64,000 bases of DNA from Pseudomonas sp. DY-1 (lineage in GTDB: Bacteria > Pseudomonadota > Gammaproteobacteria > Pseudomonadales > Pseudomonadaceae): the NCBI RefSeq assembly GCF_003626975.1, contig NZ_CP032616.1:1426001-1490000 (forward strand), given 5' to 3'. Made by a program: the position numbers and the translations under genes. Positions 52,485 through 63,273 of the stretch are shown here, piece after piece (the first letter of the stretch is position 1; every line of letters starts with the position of its first letter). The notes under the pieces are model-generated. The model was not told where the DNA came from and made no database searches. It was given only the letters and a program-made list of their open reading frames with translations.

Positions 52485-53084
52485 GTGCCGAGAGTCCTGC
52501 TCCTGATTCTGCTACTGATCTCCCCCGCTCTACGCGCAGGCGACCTGGAGACACTGATCTCCCAGCCATCGCTGGACGAAATCCTCGACGAATTGAAAAG
52601 CAGCCAGCACCCACACTTCGCCGTAGTCGACTACGGCCGCTCCTCCACGCTGCCTCGCTTCTACCTCTTCGACAGCCATAGCCACGCACTGCTCGGGAGT
52701 TTCCGCGTCGCCCACGGCAAGGGCTCGGACCCGGACCATGACGGCAAGGCCGACCACTTCTCCAACGACTCCGGTAGCCGCGCTACCTCCCTCGGCCTGT
52801 TCCGCACAGCCCAGGTGTTCGACAGCGAAGAACCGGGCCACGGACGCTCGATGCGCCTGGCGGGCCTTTCGCCAAGTAACAGCAACGCTGAAGAACGCGC
52901 CATTGTCATCCACGCCAACGCTTACATGGAGGAAGACTTCATTCGCCAACACGGCGTGCCGGGGCGGAGCTATGGTTGCCTGGTGCTGTCCAGCGCCGAT
53001 CGCGACCGGGTAATCAAGCAACTTGAAGGCGGCGCGCTGATCTTCGCAATCCGGCAAGACGACCAAGCCCTGGTACGCAACTGA
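52485..53084 (+). CDS. Exported YkuD_2-type L,D-transpeptidase-like protein
   Basis: A 199-residue protein with a signal peptide (VLLLILLLISPALRA) and the catalytic signature of murein L,D-transpeptidase-like proteins: His143 in VIHANAYMEE and Cys165 in GVPGRSYGCLVLS. The central HFAVVDYGRSSTLPRFYLFD and GSRATSLGLFRTAQVF fit PF13645 (YkuD_2). It would act on peptidoglycan in the periplasm; whether it makes cross-links is unproven. The start is a GTG with TTGGAG eight bases before it. Monocistronic. Confidence 0.85.
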   Translation: MPRVLLLILLLISPALRAGDLETLISQPSLDEILDELKSSQHPHFAVVDYGRSSTLPRFYLFDSHSHALLGSFRVAHGKGSDPDHDGKADHFSNDSGSRATSLGLFRTAQVFDSEEPGHGRSMRLAGLSPSNSNAEERAIVIHANAYMEEDFIRQHGVPGRSYGCLVLSSADRDRVIKQLEGGALIFAIRQDDQALVRN

Positions 53085-53194
53085 AAACGTGCGCCAAATC
53101 CCGCGCAACAGTATCTCCATCCCGCTGTAACCGTTCCGTCGCTTTCGACAATTAGCGTCAGGTCTCCGTCGATTTGCCTGTTTGGAGACTCGCC

Positions 53195-55189
53195 TTGAAC
53201 GATTACAACGACAACGCCGTGCTCTTTGGTAACGGCGATGAGCCGCCCAGCAACACCACCAACAATCCCCACATCAACGATCTGATCGGGAGCCTCAATC
53301 GTCGCCAGGTACTGATCGGTGGCGCCACCATGAGCGCCCTGGCCTTCCTCGGCGCAGCCGTTCCAGGCGATGCGACGGCCGCCGAGCCCCAAACCAGCGA
53401 TTTTCCTTTCAAGCCGCGCTCTCGCCTGCCATTCGAGGCCATCCCCACCGGCCGCGCCGATACCATCAGCGTGCCGCCGGGCTACAAAGCCACTGCGTTC
53501 ATTCCATGGGGAACCCCAATCACCGGCCGCTATCCGGCCTTTGCCGAGGATGCCAGCAACAGCGCCCAGGACCAGGCCGAACAGGTCGGCATGCACCATG
53601 ACGGCATGCACTTTTTCCCAATAGACGCCCGCCGCGGGCCAGGCATGCGCTCCGACCACGGCCTGCTGGTGCTCAATCACGAGTACATAGACGCCCCGCT
53701 GCTGCATCCCAACGGCCCGACCGTCGTCGACGGCAAGCGCACCATCGCCGACGAAGTACGCAAGGAGATCAATGCCCACGGAGTTTCGGTAGTGGAAATC
53801 CGTCGCAATGTACGTGGCGAATGGGAAGTGGTGCCGAGCCGTCGAAACCGCCGCATAACTGCCGCGACACCGATGCAAATCAGCGGCCCGGCACGCGGCC
53901 ACAATCTACTGAAAACCCGCTACAGCCCCCAAGGCACCGCCACTCGGGGCACCCAGAACAACTGCTCCAACGGCTTTACGCCCTGGGGCACCTATCTGAC
54001 CTGCGAAGAGAACTGGGCCGGCTACTTTGCCACTCGCGACACCGACCTGCCGCGCGAGCTAAAACGCTACGGCCTGCGCAGCAGCAGCCGCTTTGGCTGG
54101 GAAACCCTCGCGGGTGACGAGTTCGAGCGCTTCGATGCCACTCGCAAGACAGCCGACGCAAAAGACGACTATCGCAACGAGCCGAACCATTTCGGCTGGA
54201 TAGTCGAGATCGATCCCTTCGACCCCGACTCCACCCCGGTCAAGCACACCGCACTGGGCCGTTTCGCCCATGAAGGCCTTATCTTCGCCCCGGTGAAGCC
54301 CGGACGCCCGGTAGTCTGCTATTCCGGCGACGACTCGCAGAACGAGTACATCTACAAGTACGTCAGCCGCGACAAATACCGCCCTGGCCAGGCCAACGGC
54401 CGCCTGCTCGACGATGGCACGCTCTATGTCGCCCGCTTCAATGCCGACGGCAGCGGCGACTGGCTGCCACTCGATATCAATGATCGCAACTTCCTCAAGG
54501 CGTGCCTGGCAGCGGGTGTCACCTTTGCCGACCAGGGCGAGGTGCTGATCAATACCCGTCAGGCCGCTGACGCTGTCGGCGCCACCCGCATGGACCGTCC
54601 TGAATGGGGTGCAGTCAACCCGGACAATGGCGAGGTCTATTTCACCCTCACCAACAACACGGCCCGTACCACGGCCGATGCCGCCAACCCGCGTCCGGCC
54701 AACGCCTTTGGTCACATCATCCGCTGGCGCGAAAACAGCCGCGACCACGCCGGGAGCCGTTTCGACTGGAACATCTTCCTACTCGCTGGCCCCGAGACAG
54801 ACAGTCGCGGACCCAATGGCAAGCCGCTGGGCGCGCAGAACATCCTTGCCAGCCCGGACGGACTCTGGTTCGACGACGAGGGGCGGCTCTGGATCCAGAC
54901 CGATATGAGTGGCAGCCAACTCAGCGCCGGCCCCTTCGGCAACAACCAAATGCTGGTGGCCGACCCTCGCAGCGGTGAGCTCAAGCGTTTCCTGGTTGGC
55001 CCCCTGGGTGCCGAGGTGACCGGCATAAGCGCAACGCCCGACTTCCGCACACTGTTCGTCAACATCCAGCACCCCGGCGAAGGGTCAACCGCCACCAACC
55101 TGCTCAGCACCTGGCCAGACGGCCCGGGCAAGCGGCCACGCTCCTCCACCGTGATCATTACCCGCGAAGACGGACGTCGACTGCTCTGA
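53195..55189 (+). CDS. PhoX-family phosphatase, Tat-exported
   Basis: A 664-residue protein of the PhoX (DUF839) family: calcium/iron-dependent alkaline phosphatases that fold in the cytoplasm and leave by the Tat pathway. The signal has NRRQVLIGGATMSALAFLG (35-53) after a 34-residue pre-region typical of PhoX. Later segments such as GLLVLNHEYIDAPLLHPNG, TCEENWAGYF, LGRFAHEGLIFAPVKPGRPV and CYSGDDSQNEYIYKY supply metal ligands (acidic residues, Cys, His). TTTGGAG lies eight bases before the TTG at 53195; another in-frame TTG lies seven codons upstream. No Pho box was found. Confidence 0.88.
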   Translation: MNDYNDNAVLFGNGDEPPSNTTNNPHINDLIGSLNRRQVLIGGATMSALAFLGAAVPGDATAAEPQTSDFPFKPRSRLPFEAIPTGRADTISVPPGYKATAFIPWGTPITGRYPAFAEDASNSAQDQAEQVGMHHDGMHFFPIDARRGPGMRSDHGLLVLNHEYIDAPLLHPNGPTVVDGKRTIADEVRKEINAHGVSVVEIRRNVRGEWEVVPSRRNRRITAATPMQISGPARGHNLLKTRYSPQGTATRGTQNNCSNGFTPWGTYLTCEENWAGYFATRDTDLPRELKRYGLRSSSRFGWETLAGDEFERFDATRKTADAKDDYRNEPNHFGWIVEIDPFDPDSTPVKHTALGRFAHEGLIFAPVKPGRPVVCYSGDDSQNEYIYKYVSRDKYRPGQANGRLLDDGTLYVARFNADGSGDWLPLDINDRNFLKACLAAGVTFADQGEVLINTRQAADAVGATRMDRPEWGAVNPDNGEVYFTLTNNTARTTADAANPRPANAFGHIIRWRENSRDHAGSRFDWNIFLLAGPETDSRGPNGKPLGAQNILASPDGLWFDDEGRLWIQTDMSGSQLSAGPFGNNQMLVADPRSGELKRFLVGPLGAEVTGISATPDFRTLFVNIQHPGEGSTATNLLSTWPDGPGKRPRSSTVIITREDGRRLL

Positions 55190-55206
55190 ATCCCCTCAAG
55201 GATTTC

Positions 55207-55236
55207 GGCCGGCTCACCAGGGCCGGCCTCTTTTTC
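55207..55236 (+). terminator. Terminator after the PhoX gene
   Basis: GGCCGGC, eight-base loop, GCCGGCC then TCTTTTT, 18 bases past the stop. Confidence 0.85.
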
Positions 55237-55396
55237 CTCTTTCGCAATTCGGCCTGAACAAAAATAAATGGAATTGTCGCAATTATGAAAACGGCTCGAA
55301 GAGCAACTTAGGAATGTTCTGCGCATATTTTCCGCGGTAATTTCCAAGTTCTACCGAGCAACTCACGTGTAGTGACTAATTAACCACCAATCAAAT

Positions 55397-55415
55397 GCTA
55401 ATGACTATCATTTGC
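55397..55415. promoter_or_regulatory. Fur-box-like sequence
   Basis: GCTAATGACTATCATTTGC matches 14 of 19 positions of the consensus GATAATGATAATCATTATC and lies within CAAATG...CATTTG symmetry. It is 264 bases before nuoA. Iron control of the iron-rich complex I would make sense but is unproven. Confidence 0.45.
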
Positions 55416-55558
55416 TACTTTTCAGGGTCCTCACTGCGACATAAGGCCGCAATCCGACCATAGCCTAAGAAAACGCTGGAACACCGATGGTTGCTAGCTT
55501 GCAAAGGATCGACAGGTCGAAAATCCGGCTGCGCGGGCAATTTTTTGGCCTGAAAAAT

Positions 55559-55587
55559 TTACTTGCACACCCGGTCGGGCATAAAAT
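55559..55587 (+). promoter_or_regulatory. Promoter candidate for nuo
   Basis: TTACTT (55559-55564), 17 bases and TAAAAT (55582-55587), about 90 bases before the nuoA ATG. Confidence 0.45.
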
Positions 55588-55600
55588 TGTCCGAATCGAT

Positions 55601-55626
55601 TGCCGGGGTCTCAATGAGGCCCGGCA
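55601..55626 (+). other. Leader hairpin of nuo
   Basis: TGCCGGG (55601-55607) and CCCGGCA (55620-55626) pair perfectly, with an inner CTC/GAG. It falls in the predicted 5' leader. No T-tract follows directly, so it may stabilise the message rather than end it. Confidence 0.5.
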
Positions 55627-55678
55627 TTAAACCTTTTAAACGCAAGTGAACGCCGTTCCTTGACTAAGGAGTTCCGGC

Positions 55679-56092
55679 ATGTCGGAAGCTACTGCCATCA
55701 TCTCCCACAACTGGGGTTTCGCTGTTTTCCTGTTGGGTGTCGTCGGCCTCTGCGCCTTCATGATCGGCGTCTCCAGCCTGCTCGGCAGCAAGGCCATCGG
55801 TCGTAGCAAGAACGACCCCTTCGAATCCGGCATGCTTCCCACCGGCACTGCCCGCCTCCGCCTCTCCGCAAAGTTCTATCTGGTCGCGATGCTTTTCGTG
55901 ATCTTCGACGTCGAAGCCCTCTTTCTCTTCGCTTGGTCCGTTTCCGTCCGTGAAAGCGGTTGGGCCGGGTTTATCGAAGCAACCATTTTCATAGCAATTC
56001 TGTTGGCAGGTCTTGTCTACCTTTGGCGCATCGGGGCGCTCGATTGGGCTCCCGAAGGTCGTCGCAAGCGGCAGGCGAAGCTAAAACAATGA
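55679..56092 (+). CDS. nuoA: NADH-quinone oxidoreductase subunit A
   Basis: A 137-residue membrane subunit of complex I with three transmembrane helices (about 14-36, 63-85 and 94-114). The conserved loop [25 protein letters not shown] between helices 1 and 2 carries acidic residues near the quinone channel. AAGGAG lies before the ATG. First gene of the operon nuoA-B-CD-E-F-G-H. Complex I pumps protons while passing electrons from NADH to ubiquinone. Confidence 0.95.
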   Translation: MSEATAIISHNWGFAVFLLGVVGLCAFMIGVSSLLGSKAIGRSKNDPFESGMLPTGTARLRLSAKFYLVAMLFVIFDVEALFLFAWSVSVRESGWAGFIEATIFIAILLAGLVYLWRIGALDWAPEGRRKRQAKLKQ

Positions 56093-56102
56093 GGCTTTGG
56101 CA

Positions 56103-56780
56103 ATGCAATACAAACTTACTCGGATCGATCCGGATGCCACTTACGAGCAGTATCCGATCGGCGAACGGGAGACCGTTTCCGACCCGCTGCTAGAAGATCA
56201 GGTGCACAAGAACATCTTCCTGGGCAAGCTCGAGGATGTTCTCAACGGAGCAGTCAACTGGGGTCGCAAGAACTCCCTGTGGCCGTATAACTTCGGCCTC
56301 TCCTGCTGCTACGTGGAGATGACCACTGCCTTCACCGCGCCGCACGACATCGCGCGATTCGGTGCAGAGGTCATTCGTGCATCACCGCGCCAGGCGGACT
56401 TCATGGTCATCGCCGGCACCTGCTTCATCAAGATGGCACCGGTCATCCAGCGCCTCTATGAGCAGATGCTGGAGCCCAAGTGGGTGATCTCCATGGGTTC
56501 GTGCGCGAACTCCGGCGGTATGTACGATATTTACTCGGTCGTTCAGGGCGTGGACAAGTTCCTTCCCGTGGACGTCTACATTCCCGGCTGCCCGCCCCGC
56601 CCAGAGGCATTCCTGCAAGGCCTGATGCTGCTGCAGGAATCCATCGGCCAGGAGCGCCGCCCACTATCCTGGGTCGTGGGGGACCAAGGCGTGTACCGCG
56701 CCGACATGCCCTCCGAGCGAGAAAAGCGCCGCGAACAGCGTATTCAGGTCACCAACCTGCGCAGCCCCGACGAAGTCTGA
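56103..56780 (+). CDS. nuoB: NADH-quinone oxidoreductase subunit B
   Basis: A 225-residue peripheral-arm subunit carrying cluster N2, the last Fe-S centre before quinone. The four ligands are Cys68 and Cys69 (GLSCCYVEM), Cys134 (MGSCANSGG) and Cys163 ([11 protein letters not shown]). The basic C-terminus ([12 protein letters not shown]) is usual. The ATG at 56103 is preceded by GAGG; a TTG two codons earlier is in frame. It starts 10 bases after nuoA. Confidence 0.97.
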   Translation: MQYKLTRIDPDATYEQYPIGERETVSDPLLEDQVHKNIFLGKLEDVLNGAVNWGRKNSLWPYNFGLSCCYVEMTTAFTAPHDIARFGAEVIRASPRQADFMVIAGTCFIKMAPVIQRLYEQMLEPKWVISMGSCANSGGMYDIYSVVQGVDKFLPVDVYIPGCPPRPEAFLQGLMLLQESIGQERRPLSWVVGDQGVYRADMPSEREKRREQRIQVTNLRSPDEV

Positions 56781-56842
56781 GCCTGCTCTTCTCCGGAAGA
56801 CCCCAGGCTCATTCTTTACGTTGACCGATAGCGACCGAGACC

Positions 56843-58624
56843 ATGACTGCAGACACCGTTCTGTCTATTCCGCCTTATAAGGCTGACGACCAAGACGTCG
56901 TCGTAGAGCTCAATTCCCGCTTTGGCGCCGAAAGCCTGACCATCCAGTCGACCCGAACCGGAATGCCGGTGATCTGGGTCGCCCGCGACAAGCTGATCGA
57001 CGTCCTCACGTTTCTGCGCAATCTCCCGCGCCCCTACGTCATGCTGTACGACCTGCATGGCGTCGACGAGCGCCTGCGTACCCAGCGCCGCGGCTTGCCG
57101 AATGCCGACTTCACGGTGTTCTACCACCTGATGTCGCTGGAGCGTAATAGTGACGTGATGATCAAAGTCGCCTTGTCCGAGGGCGACCTCAACCTTCCAA
57201 CCGTCACCGGTATCTGGCCCAACGCCAACTGGTACGAGCGGGAAGTCTGGGACATGTACGGCATCACCTTCGCCGGCCATCCGCACCTGTCGCGGATCAT
57301 GATGCCCAACACCTGGGAAGGTCACCCGCTGCGCAAGGACTACCCGGCGCGCGCCACCGAATTCGATCCCTTCAGCCTGACCCTGGCCAAGCACCAGCTT
57401 GAAGAAGAAGCCGCGCGCTTCCGCCCGGAAGACTGGGGTATGAAGCGCCACGGCGAGAACGAGGACTACATGTTCCTCAACCTCGGCCCGAACCACCCCT
57501 CCGCCCACGGTGCCTTCCGCATCATCCTGCAGCTGGATGGCGAAGAAATCGTCGACTGCGTGCCGGAAGTCGGTTACCACCACCGCGGCGCCGAGAAGAT
57601 GGCCGAGCGCCAGTCCTGGCACAGCTTCATTCCGTACACCGACCGTATCGACTACCTCGGCGGCGTGATGAACAACCTGCCGTACGTGCTTGCGGTCGAG
57701 AAGCTCGCCGGCATCAAGGTGCCGCAGCGCGTCGACTTCATCCGCGTGATGATGGCCGAGTTCTTCCGAATCACCAGCCACCTGCTGTTCCTGGGTACCT
57801 ATATCCAGGACGTCGGCGCCATGACCCCGGTGTTCTTCACCTTCACCGACCGCCAGCGCGCCTACAAGGTCATCGAAGCCGTCACCGGCTTCCGCCTGCA
57901 CCCGGCCTGGTACCGCATCGGCGGCGTCGCCCACGACCTGCCCCGCGGCTGGGATGGCCTGGTGAAAGAGTTCGTCGAATGGCTGCCCAAGCGCCTCGAC
58001 GAGTACGAAAAGGCCGCCCTGCAAAACAGCATCCTGCGTGGCCGTACCATCGGCGTCGCGCAGTACAACACCAAGGAAGCCCTGGAGTGGGGCGTCACCG
58101 GTGCTGGCCTGCGCTCCACCGGTTGCGACTTCGACCTGCGCAAGGCACGCCCCTACTCCGGCTACGAGAACTTCGAGTTCGAAGTTCCGCTGGCCCATAA
58201 CGGCGACGCCTACGATCGCTGCATGGTCCGTGTGGAAGAAATGCGCCAGAGCATCCGCATCATCGACCAGTGCCTCAAGAACATGCCGGAAGGCCCGTAC
58301 AAGGCGGACCACCCGCTGACCACGCCGCCGCCGAAAGAGCGCACGCTGCAGCACATCGAAACCCTGATCACCCACTTCCTGCAGGTTTCCTGGGGCCCGG
58401 TCATGCCGGCCAACGAAGCCTTCCAGATGATCGAGGCGACCAAGGGCATCAATAGCTACTACCTGACCAGCGACGGCAGCACCATGAGCTACCGCACCCG
58501 GATCCGGACGCCCAGCTTCCCCCACCTGCAGCAGATTCCCTCGGTGATCCGCGGCAGCATGGTGGCAGACCTGATCGCCTACCTGGGCAGTATCGACTTC
58601 GTAATGGCTGACGTGGACCGCTGA
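56843..58624 (+). CDS. nuoC: NADH-quinone oxidoreductase fused subunit C/D
   Basis: A 593-residue fusion of NuoC (about 1-190, with [20 protein letters not shown]) and NuoD (about 205-593, with [33 protein letters not shown] and the C-terminal [11 protein letters not shown]). NuoD forms the quinone pocket with NuoB. The fusion is the normal state in E. coli and Pseudomonas and is also called nuoCD or nuoD. The hinge between the halves is near [11 protein letters not shown]. Confidence 0.97.
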   Translation: MTADTVLSIPPYKADDQDVVVELNSRFGAESLTIQSTRTGMPVIWVARDKLIDVLTFLRNLPRPYVMLYDLHGVDERLRTQRRGLPNADFTVFYHLMSLERNSDVMIKVALSEGDLNLPTVTGIWPNANWYEREVWDMYGITFAGHPHLSRIMMPNTWEGHPLRKDYPARATEFDPFSLTLAKHQLEEEAARFRPEDWGMKRHGENEDYMFLNLGPNHPSAHGAFRIILQLDGEEIVDCVPEVGYHHRGAEKMAERQSWHSFIPYTDRIDYLGGVMNNLPYVLAVEKLAGIKVPQRVDFIRVMMAEFFRITSHLLFLGTYIQDVGAMTPVFFTFTDRQRAYKVIEAVTGFRLHPAWYRIGGVAHDLPRGWDGLVKEFVEWLPKRLDEYEKAALQNSILRGRTIGVAQYNTKEALEWGVTGAGLRSTGCDFDLRKARPYSGYENFEFEVPLAHNGDAYDRCMVRVEEMRQSIRIIDQCLKNMPEGPYKADHPLTTPPPKERTLQHIETLITHFLQVSWGPVMPANEAFQMIEATKGINSYYLTSDGSTMSYRTRIRTPSFPHLQQIPSVIRGSMVADLIAYLGSIDFVMADVDR

Positions 58625-58626
58625 TC

Positions 58627-59121
58627 ATGAGCACCCTTATCCAGACCGACCGTTTCGTACTCAGCGAAACCGAGCGCTCGGCCATCGAGCACGAAATGCA
58701 TCACTACGAGGACCCGCGTGCGGCGTCCATCGAAGCCCTCAAGATCGTCCAGAAGGAACGTGGCTGGGTGCCGGACGGCGCCGCTGACGCCATTGGTGCG
58801 ATCCTCGGCATCCCCGCCAGCGACGTCGAAGGCGTGGCGACCTTCTATAGCCAGATCTTCCGTCAGCCGGTCGGCCGCCACGTCATCCGCGTGTGCGACA
58901 GCATGACCTGCTACGTTGGCGGCCACGAGTCCGTCGTTGCCGAAATGCAGAAGCAGCTCGGCATCGGCCTCGGCCAGACCACCACCGACAGTCGGTTCAC
59001 CCTGCTGCCGGTCTGCTGCCTGGGCAACTGCGACAAGGCTCCGGCCGTGATGATCGACGACGACACCTTCGGCGACGTACAACCTGACGGCGTTGCCATG
59101 CTGCTGGAGGCCTACCAATGA
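58627..59121 (+). CDS. nuoE: NADH-quinone oxidoreductase subunit E
   Basis: A 164-residue thioredoxin-like subunit of the NADH-oxidising module, holding [2Fe-2S] cluster N1a. Ligands are Cys90 and Cys95 ([11 protein letters not shown]) and Cys131 and Cys135 ([10 protein letters not shown]). The N-terminal helical bundle ([20 protein letters not shown]) packs on NuoF. It starts two bases after nuoCD and overlaps nuoF by four. Confidence 0.97.
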   Translation: MSTLIQTDRFVLSETERSAIEHEMHHYEDPRAASIEALKIVQKERGWVPDGAADAIGAILGIPASDVEGVATFYSQIFRQPVGRHVIRVCDSMTCYVGGHESVVAEMQKQLGIGLGQTTTDSRFTLLPVCCLGNCDKAPAVMIDDDTFGDVQPDGVAMLLEAYQ

Positions 59122-60464
59122 AGACCCTCACCTCCATTGGCCCGGCCAACCGAATCGCCCGCAGCGAAGAAACCCATCCGTTGACCTGGCGCCTGCGCGA
59201 AGACGCGCAGCCGGTGTGGCTCGACGAATACCAGCAGAAGAACGGCTACGCCGCCGCTCGCAAGGCCCTGACCGATATGGCCCAGGCCGACATCGTGCAG
59301 CAGGTAAAGGACTCCGGCCTCAAGGGCCGCGGCGGTGCGGGCTTCCCCACCGGTGTGAAGTGGGGCCTGATGCCGGCCGACGAATCCATGAACATCCGCT
59401 ACCTGCTGTGCAACGCGGACGAAATGGAGCCCAACACCTGGAAGGACCGCATGCTGATGGAACAGCTGCCGCACCTGCTGGTGGAAGGCATGCTGATCAG
59501 CGCCCGCGCCCTCAAGGCCTATCGCGGCTACATCTTCCTGCGGGGTGAGTACGTCGACGCAGCGCGCAACCTCAACCGCGCCATCGATGAAGCCAAGGCC
59601 GCCGGCCTGCTGGGCAAGAACATCCTGGGCTCGGGCTTCGATTTCGAACTCTTCGTCCACACCGGCGCCGGCCGTTATATCTGTGGTGAAGAGACTGCCC
59701 TGATCAACTCCCTGGAAGGCCGCCGCGCCAACCCGCGCTCCAAGCCGCCCTTCCCTGCCGCCGTCGGCGTCTGGGGCAAGCCCACCTGCGTCAACAACGT
59801 CGAGACACTGTGCAACGTGCCGGCGATCGTCGCCAACGGCGTGGACTGGTACAAGACCCTCGCCCGCCCGGGCAGCGAAGACATGGGCACCAAGCTCATG
59901 GGCTTCTCCGGCAAGGTGAAGAACCCCGGTCTCTGGGAACTGCCCTTCGGCGTTCCTGCTCGCGAGCTGTTCGAAGACTACGCTGGTGGGATGCGTGATG
60001 GCTTCAAGCTGAAAGCCTGGCAGCCCGGCGGTGCCGGCACCGGCTTCCTGCTCCCGGAACACCTGGACGCTCCCATGTACGCCGCCGGCATCGCCAAGGT
60101 GGGCACTCGTATGGGTACCGGCCTCGCGCTGGCCGTGGACGACAGCATCAACATGGTCTCCCTGCTCCGCAATATGGAGGAGTTCTTCGCGCGCGAGTCG
60201 TGCGGCTGGTGCACACCATGCCGAGACGGCCTGCCCTGGAGCGTAAAGGTCCTCCGTGCCCTTGAACGCGGTGAAGGCCAGGCGGGCGACCTGGAGACAC
60301 TGGAGCAGCTCGTCAGCTTCCTCGGCCCAGGTAAGACCTTCTGCGCCCACGCACCGGGTGCCGTCGAGCCGCTGGGCAGTGCGATGAAATATTTCCGTCC
60401 GGAGTTCGAGGCAGGCATCGCCAGCCAGACTCCGGCAGCGCGCCCGATTCCCGTCGGCGCCTGA
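59118..60464 (+). CDS. nuoF: NADH-quinone oxidoreductase subunit F
   Basis: A 448-residue subunit that binds NADH and FMN and carries [4Fe-4S] cluster N3. The nucleotide region is [17 protein letters not shown] (68-84), with FMN contacts in [20 protein letters not shown] (177-196). Cluster ligands are Cys362, Cys365 and Cys368 ([12 protein letters not shown]) and Cys409 ([10 protein letters not shown]). ATGA overlap with nuoE. The following 100 bases hold no gene. Confidence 0.97.
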   Translation: MKTLTSIGPANRIARSEETHPLTWRLREDAQPVWLDEYQQKNGYAAARKALTDMAQADIVQQVKDSGLKGRGGAGFPTGVKWGLMPADESMNIRYLLCNADEMEPNTWKDRMLMEQLPHLLVEGMLISARALKAYRGYIFLRGEYVDAARNLNRAIDEAKAAGLLGKNILGSGFDFELFVHTGAGRYICGEETALINSLEGRRANPRSKPPFPAAVGVWGKPTCVNNVETLCNVPAIVANGVDWYKTLARPGSEDMGTKLMGFSGKVKNPGLWELPFGVPARELFEDYAGGMRDGFKLKAWQPGGAGTGFLLPEHLDAPMYAAGIAKVGTRMGTGLALAVDDSINMVSLLRNMEEFFARESCGWCTPCRDGLPWSVKVLRALERGEGQAGDLETLEQLVSFLGPGKTFCAHAPGAVEPLGSAMKYFRPEFEAGIASQTPAARPIPVGA

Positions 60465-60564
60465 GGCAAGAGAATAAGCGCAGCGGCGGCCGCAAGAACG
60501 GCCCCGCGCGCACGCAGATTCCATTAGCCAAAGCCCGGTCACACGGGCAGATGAAGACTGAACC

Positions 60565-63273
60565 ATGGCCACTATCCACGTAGACGGCAAGACGCTCGAA
60601 GTCGATGGTGCAGACAACCTCCTGCAGGCCTGTCTGTCACTCGGACTCGACATCCCCTACTTCTGCTGGCACCCGGCGCTCGGTAGCGTCGGCGCCTGCC
60701 GCCAGTGCGCGGTCAAGCAGTACACCGACGAGAACGACAAGCGTGGTCGCCTCGTCATGTCCTGCATGACTCCCGCCACCGATAACAGCTGGATTTCCAT
60801 CGACGACGAAGAGGCCAAGCAGTTCCGCGCCAGCGTCGTCGAATGGCTGATGACCAACCACCCGCACGACTGCCCGGTGTGCGAGGAAGGTGGTCACTGC
60901 CACCTGCAGGACATGACGGTAATGACCGGCCACAACGCCCGTCGCTATCGCTTCACCAAGCGTACCCACCAGAACCAGGAACTCGGTCCGTTCATCGCTC
61001 ACGAGATGAACCGTTGCATCGCCTGCTATCGCTGCGTGCGTTACTACAAGGATTACGCTGGCGGCACCGACCTCGGCGTCTACGGCGCCCACGACAACGT
61101 GTACTTCGGCCGCGTCGAAGACGGCACCCTCGAGAGCGAGTTCTCGGGCAACCTGGTCGAGGTCTGCCCGACTGGCGTGTTCACCGACAAGACCCACTCC
61201 GAGCGCTACAACCGCAAGTGGGACATGCAGTTCGCCCCGAGCATCTGCCATGGCTGCTCCAGTGGCTGCAACATCAGCCCCGGCGAGCGTTACGGCGAAA
61301 TCCGCCGCATCGAGAACCGCTTCAACGGCTCGGTTAACCAGTACTTCCTCTGCGACCGCGGTCGCTTCGGTTACGGGTACGTCAACCGCGACGACCGTCC
61401 GCGCCAGCCGCGACTGGGTAACCAGCAACTGGGCCTGGACGCCGCCTTGGACAAGGCCGCCGAGCTGCTGAAAGGCAAGCGCGTGATTGGTATTGGCTCG
61501 CCGCGCGCCAGCCTCGAAGGCAACTTCGCCCTGCGTGAGCTGGTCGGTGGAGAGAACTTCTACTCTGGCATCGCCGCAAACGAACTGGCTAACCTGCGCC
61601 TGATTCGCGACATCCTGCAGAACGGCCCGCTGCCGGTGCCCACCCTGCGAGACGTCGAGAAGCACGACGCGATCTTCGTCCTCGGCGAAGACTTGACCCA
61701 GACAGCAGCCCGCATGGCCCTGGCCCTGCGTCAGGCCGTCAAGGGCAAGGCCACTGAAATCGCCGCCTCGATGAAGATCCAGGATTGGCACATGGCCGCT
61801 GTGCAGAACGTCGCCCAGGACGCGCTGAACCCGCTGTTCATTGCCAGCGTTGCCGCCACCCGGCTGGACGACGTCGCCGCTGAAAGTGTCCACGCTGCCC
61901 CGGCCGACCTCGCCCGCATCGGTTTCGCTGTTGCCCACGCCATCGACCCGAGCGCACCGGCCGTGGAAGGCCTGGAAAGCGAAGCCGCCGAGCTGGTCAA
62001 GCGCATCGCCGACGCCCTGCTCGCTGCCAAACGTCCGCTGATCATCTCCGGCGCCTCCCTTGGCGAGAAAGCCCTGATCGAAGCCGCTGCCAACATCGCC
62101 AGCGCACTGAAGAACCGTGAAAAGAACGGTTCCCTCAGCCTGGTGGTACCAGAAGCGAACAGCATGGGCCTGGCTCTCTTCGGTGGTGAATCCGTCGACG
62201 CCGCTCTCGAAGCGCTGACCGCCGGCAAGGCCGATGCAGTCGTCATTCTCGAGAATGACCTGTACCGCCGCGCCGACGCCGGCAAGGTCGATGCCGCCCT
62301 CGCCGCTGCCAAGGTCGTCATCGTTGCCGACCATCAGCAGACTGCTACCGTCGAACGTGCCCATCTGGTGCTGCCGGCCGCCAGCTTCGCTGAAGGCGAC
62401 GGCACCCTGGTCAGCCTTGAAGGGCGCGCCCAGCGCTTCTTCCAGGTCTTCGATCCGACCTACTACGACGCCAACATCCTCGTTCGCGAAGGCTGGCGCT
62501 GGCTGCATGCTCTGCACAGCACTCTGCAAGGCAAGGCCGTCGACTGGACCCAGCTGGACCAGGTCACCGCAGCTTGCGCCGACAGCAGCCCATTGTTGGC
62601 CTCTATCCGCGACGCCGCACCGAGCGCTACGTTCCGCATCAAGGGGATGAAACTCGCCCGCGAGCCGCACCGCTACAGCGGTCGTACTGCCATGCGCGCC
62701 AATATCAGCGTGCACGAGCCGCGTCAGCCCCAGGACAAGGACTCCGCCTTCGCCTTCTCCATGGAAGGCTATGCCGGTACCAAGGAAGACCGTCAGCAGA
62801 TTCCGTTCGCCTGGTCTCCGGGCTGGAACTCCCCGCAAGCCTGGAACAAGTTCCAGGACGAAGTCGGTGGCCACCTGCGCGCTGGCGACCCGGGCGTTCG
62901 CCTGATCGAAGCCAAGGGCCAGGCATTGCCCTGGTTCTGCATCAATGCTGCGTTCAACCCGGCTCAGGGCACCTGGCAGGCCGTGCCTCTGCACCACCTG
63001 TTCGGCAGCGAGGAGAACAGTTCCCGCGCCGCTCCGGTGCAAGAACGCATCCCGCAGCCCTACGTGGCCATGGCCAAGGACGAAGCCGATCGCCTCGGCG
63101 TCAATGACGGCGCCCTTATCGCCCTGACCGTCAATGGCCAGACCCTGCGTCTGCCGCTTGCCGTCAAGGAAGAAATGGGCATCGGCCTGATCGGCCTGCC
63201 TGCCGGTCTGCCGGGTATCCCGGCGGTCTTCGCCGGTGCCGTCGTCACTGCCGTACAGGAGTCCGCGCAATGA
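60565..63273 (+). CDS. nuoG: NADH-quinone oxidoreductase subunit G
   Basis: A 902-residue subunit with four cluster sites. [2Fe-2S] N1b: Cys34, 45, 48 and 67; N5 with His ligand: His99, Cys103, 106 and 112; N4: Cys151, 154, 157 and 201; and the off-path N7: Cys228, 231, 235 and 263, present in E. coli-type enzymes but lost in many others. The rest (about 270-900) is a molybdopterin-oxidoreductase-like domain without cofactor. It overlaps nuoH by four bases. Confidence 0.97.
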   Translation: MATIHVDGKTLEVDGADNLLQACLSLGLDIPYFCWHPALGSVGACRQCAVKQYTDENDKRGRLVMSCMTPATDNSWISIDDEEAKQFRASVVEWLMTNHPHDCPVCEEGGHCHLQDMTVMTGHNARRYRFTKRTHQNQELGPFIAHEMNRCIACYRCVRYYKDYAGGTDLGVYGAHDNVYFGRVEDGTLESEFSGNLVEVCPTGVFTDKTHSERYNRKWDMQFAPSICHGCSSGCNISPGERYGEIRRIENRFNGSVNQYFLCDRGRFGYGYVNRDDRPRQPRLGNQQLGLDAALDKAAELLKGKRVIGIGSPRASLEGNFALRELVGGENFYSGIAANELANLRLIRDILQNGPLPVPTLRDVEKHDAIFVLGEDLTQTAARMALALRQAVKGKATEIAASMKIQDWHMAAVQNVAQDALNPLFIASVAATRLDDVAAESVHAAPADLARIGFAVAHAIDPSAPAVEGLESEAAELVKRIADALLAAKRPLIISGASLGEKALIEAAANIASALKNREKNGSLSLVVPEANSMGLALFGGESVDAALEALTAGKADAVVILENDLYRRADAGKVDAALAAAKVVIVADHQQTATVERAHLVLPAASFAEGDGTLVSLEGRAQRFFQVFDPTYYDANILVREGWRWLHALHSTLQGKAVDWTQLDQVTAACADSSPLLASIRDAAPSATFRIKGMKLAREPHRYSGRTAMRANISVHEPRQPQDKDSAFAFSMEGYAGTKEDRQQIPFAWSPGWNSPQAWNKFQDEVGGHLRAGDPGVRLIEAKGQALPWFCINAAFNPAQGTWQAVPLHHLFGSEENSSRAAPVQERIPQPYVAMAKDEADRLGVNDGALIALTVNGQTLRLPLAVKEEMGIGLIGLPAGLPGIPAVFAGAVVTAVQESAQ

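Larger units (their letters stand above)
55237..55678. other. nuo upstream region
   Basis: About 440 bases, more AT-rich than the genes around it. It contains a Fur-box-like sequence (55397-55415), a promoter candidate (55559-55587) and a leader hairpin (55601-55626) before nuoA. No gene seen. Confidence 0.5.

Noticed and set aside
55440..55560. PrrF-like small RNA after the Fur-like box
   Set aside because: No hairpin with T-tract follows within the next 150 bases and no likeness to PrrF as I remember it; kept only as a possibility in the Fur finding.
60637..63270. 877-codon open frame antisense to nuoG
   Set aside because: GC-rich codons with fixed third positions keep the opposite strand free of stops; no ribosome binding site or family resemblance, and nuoG is certain.
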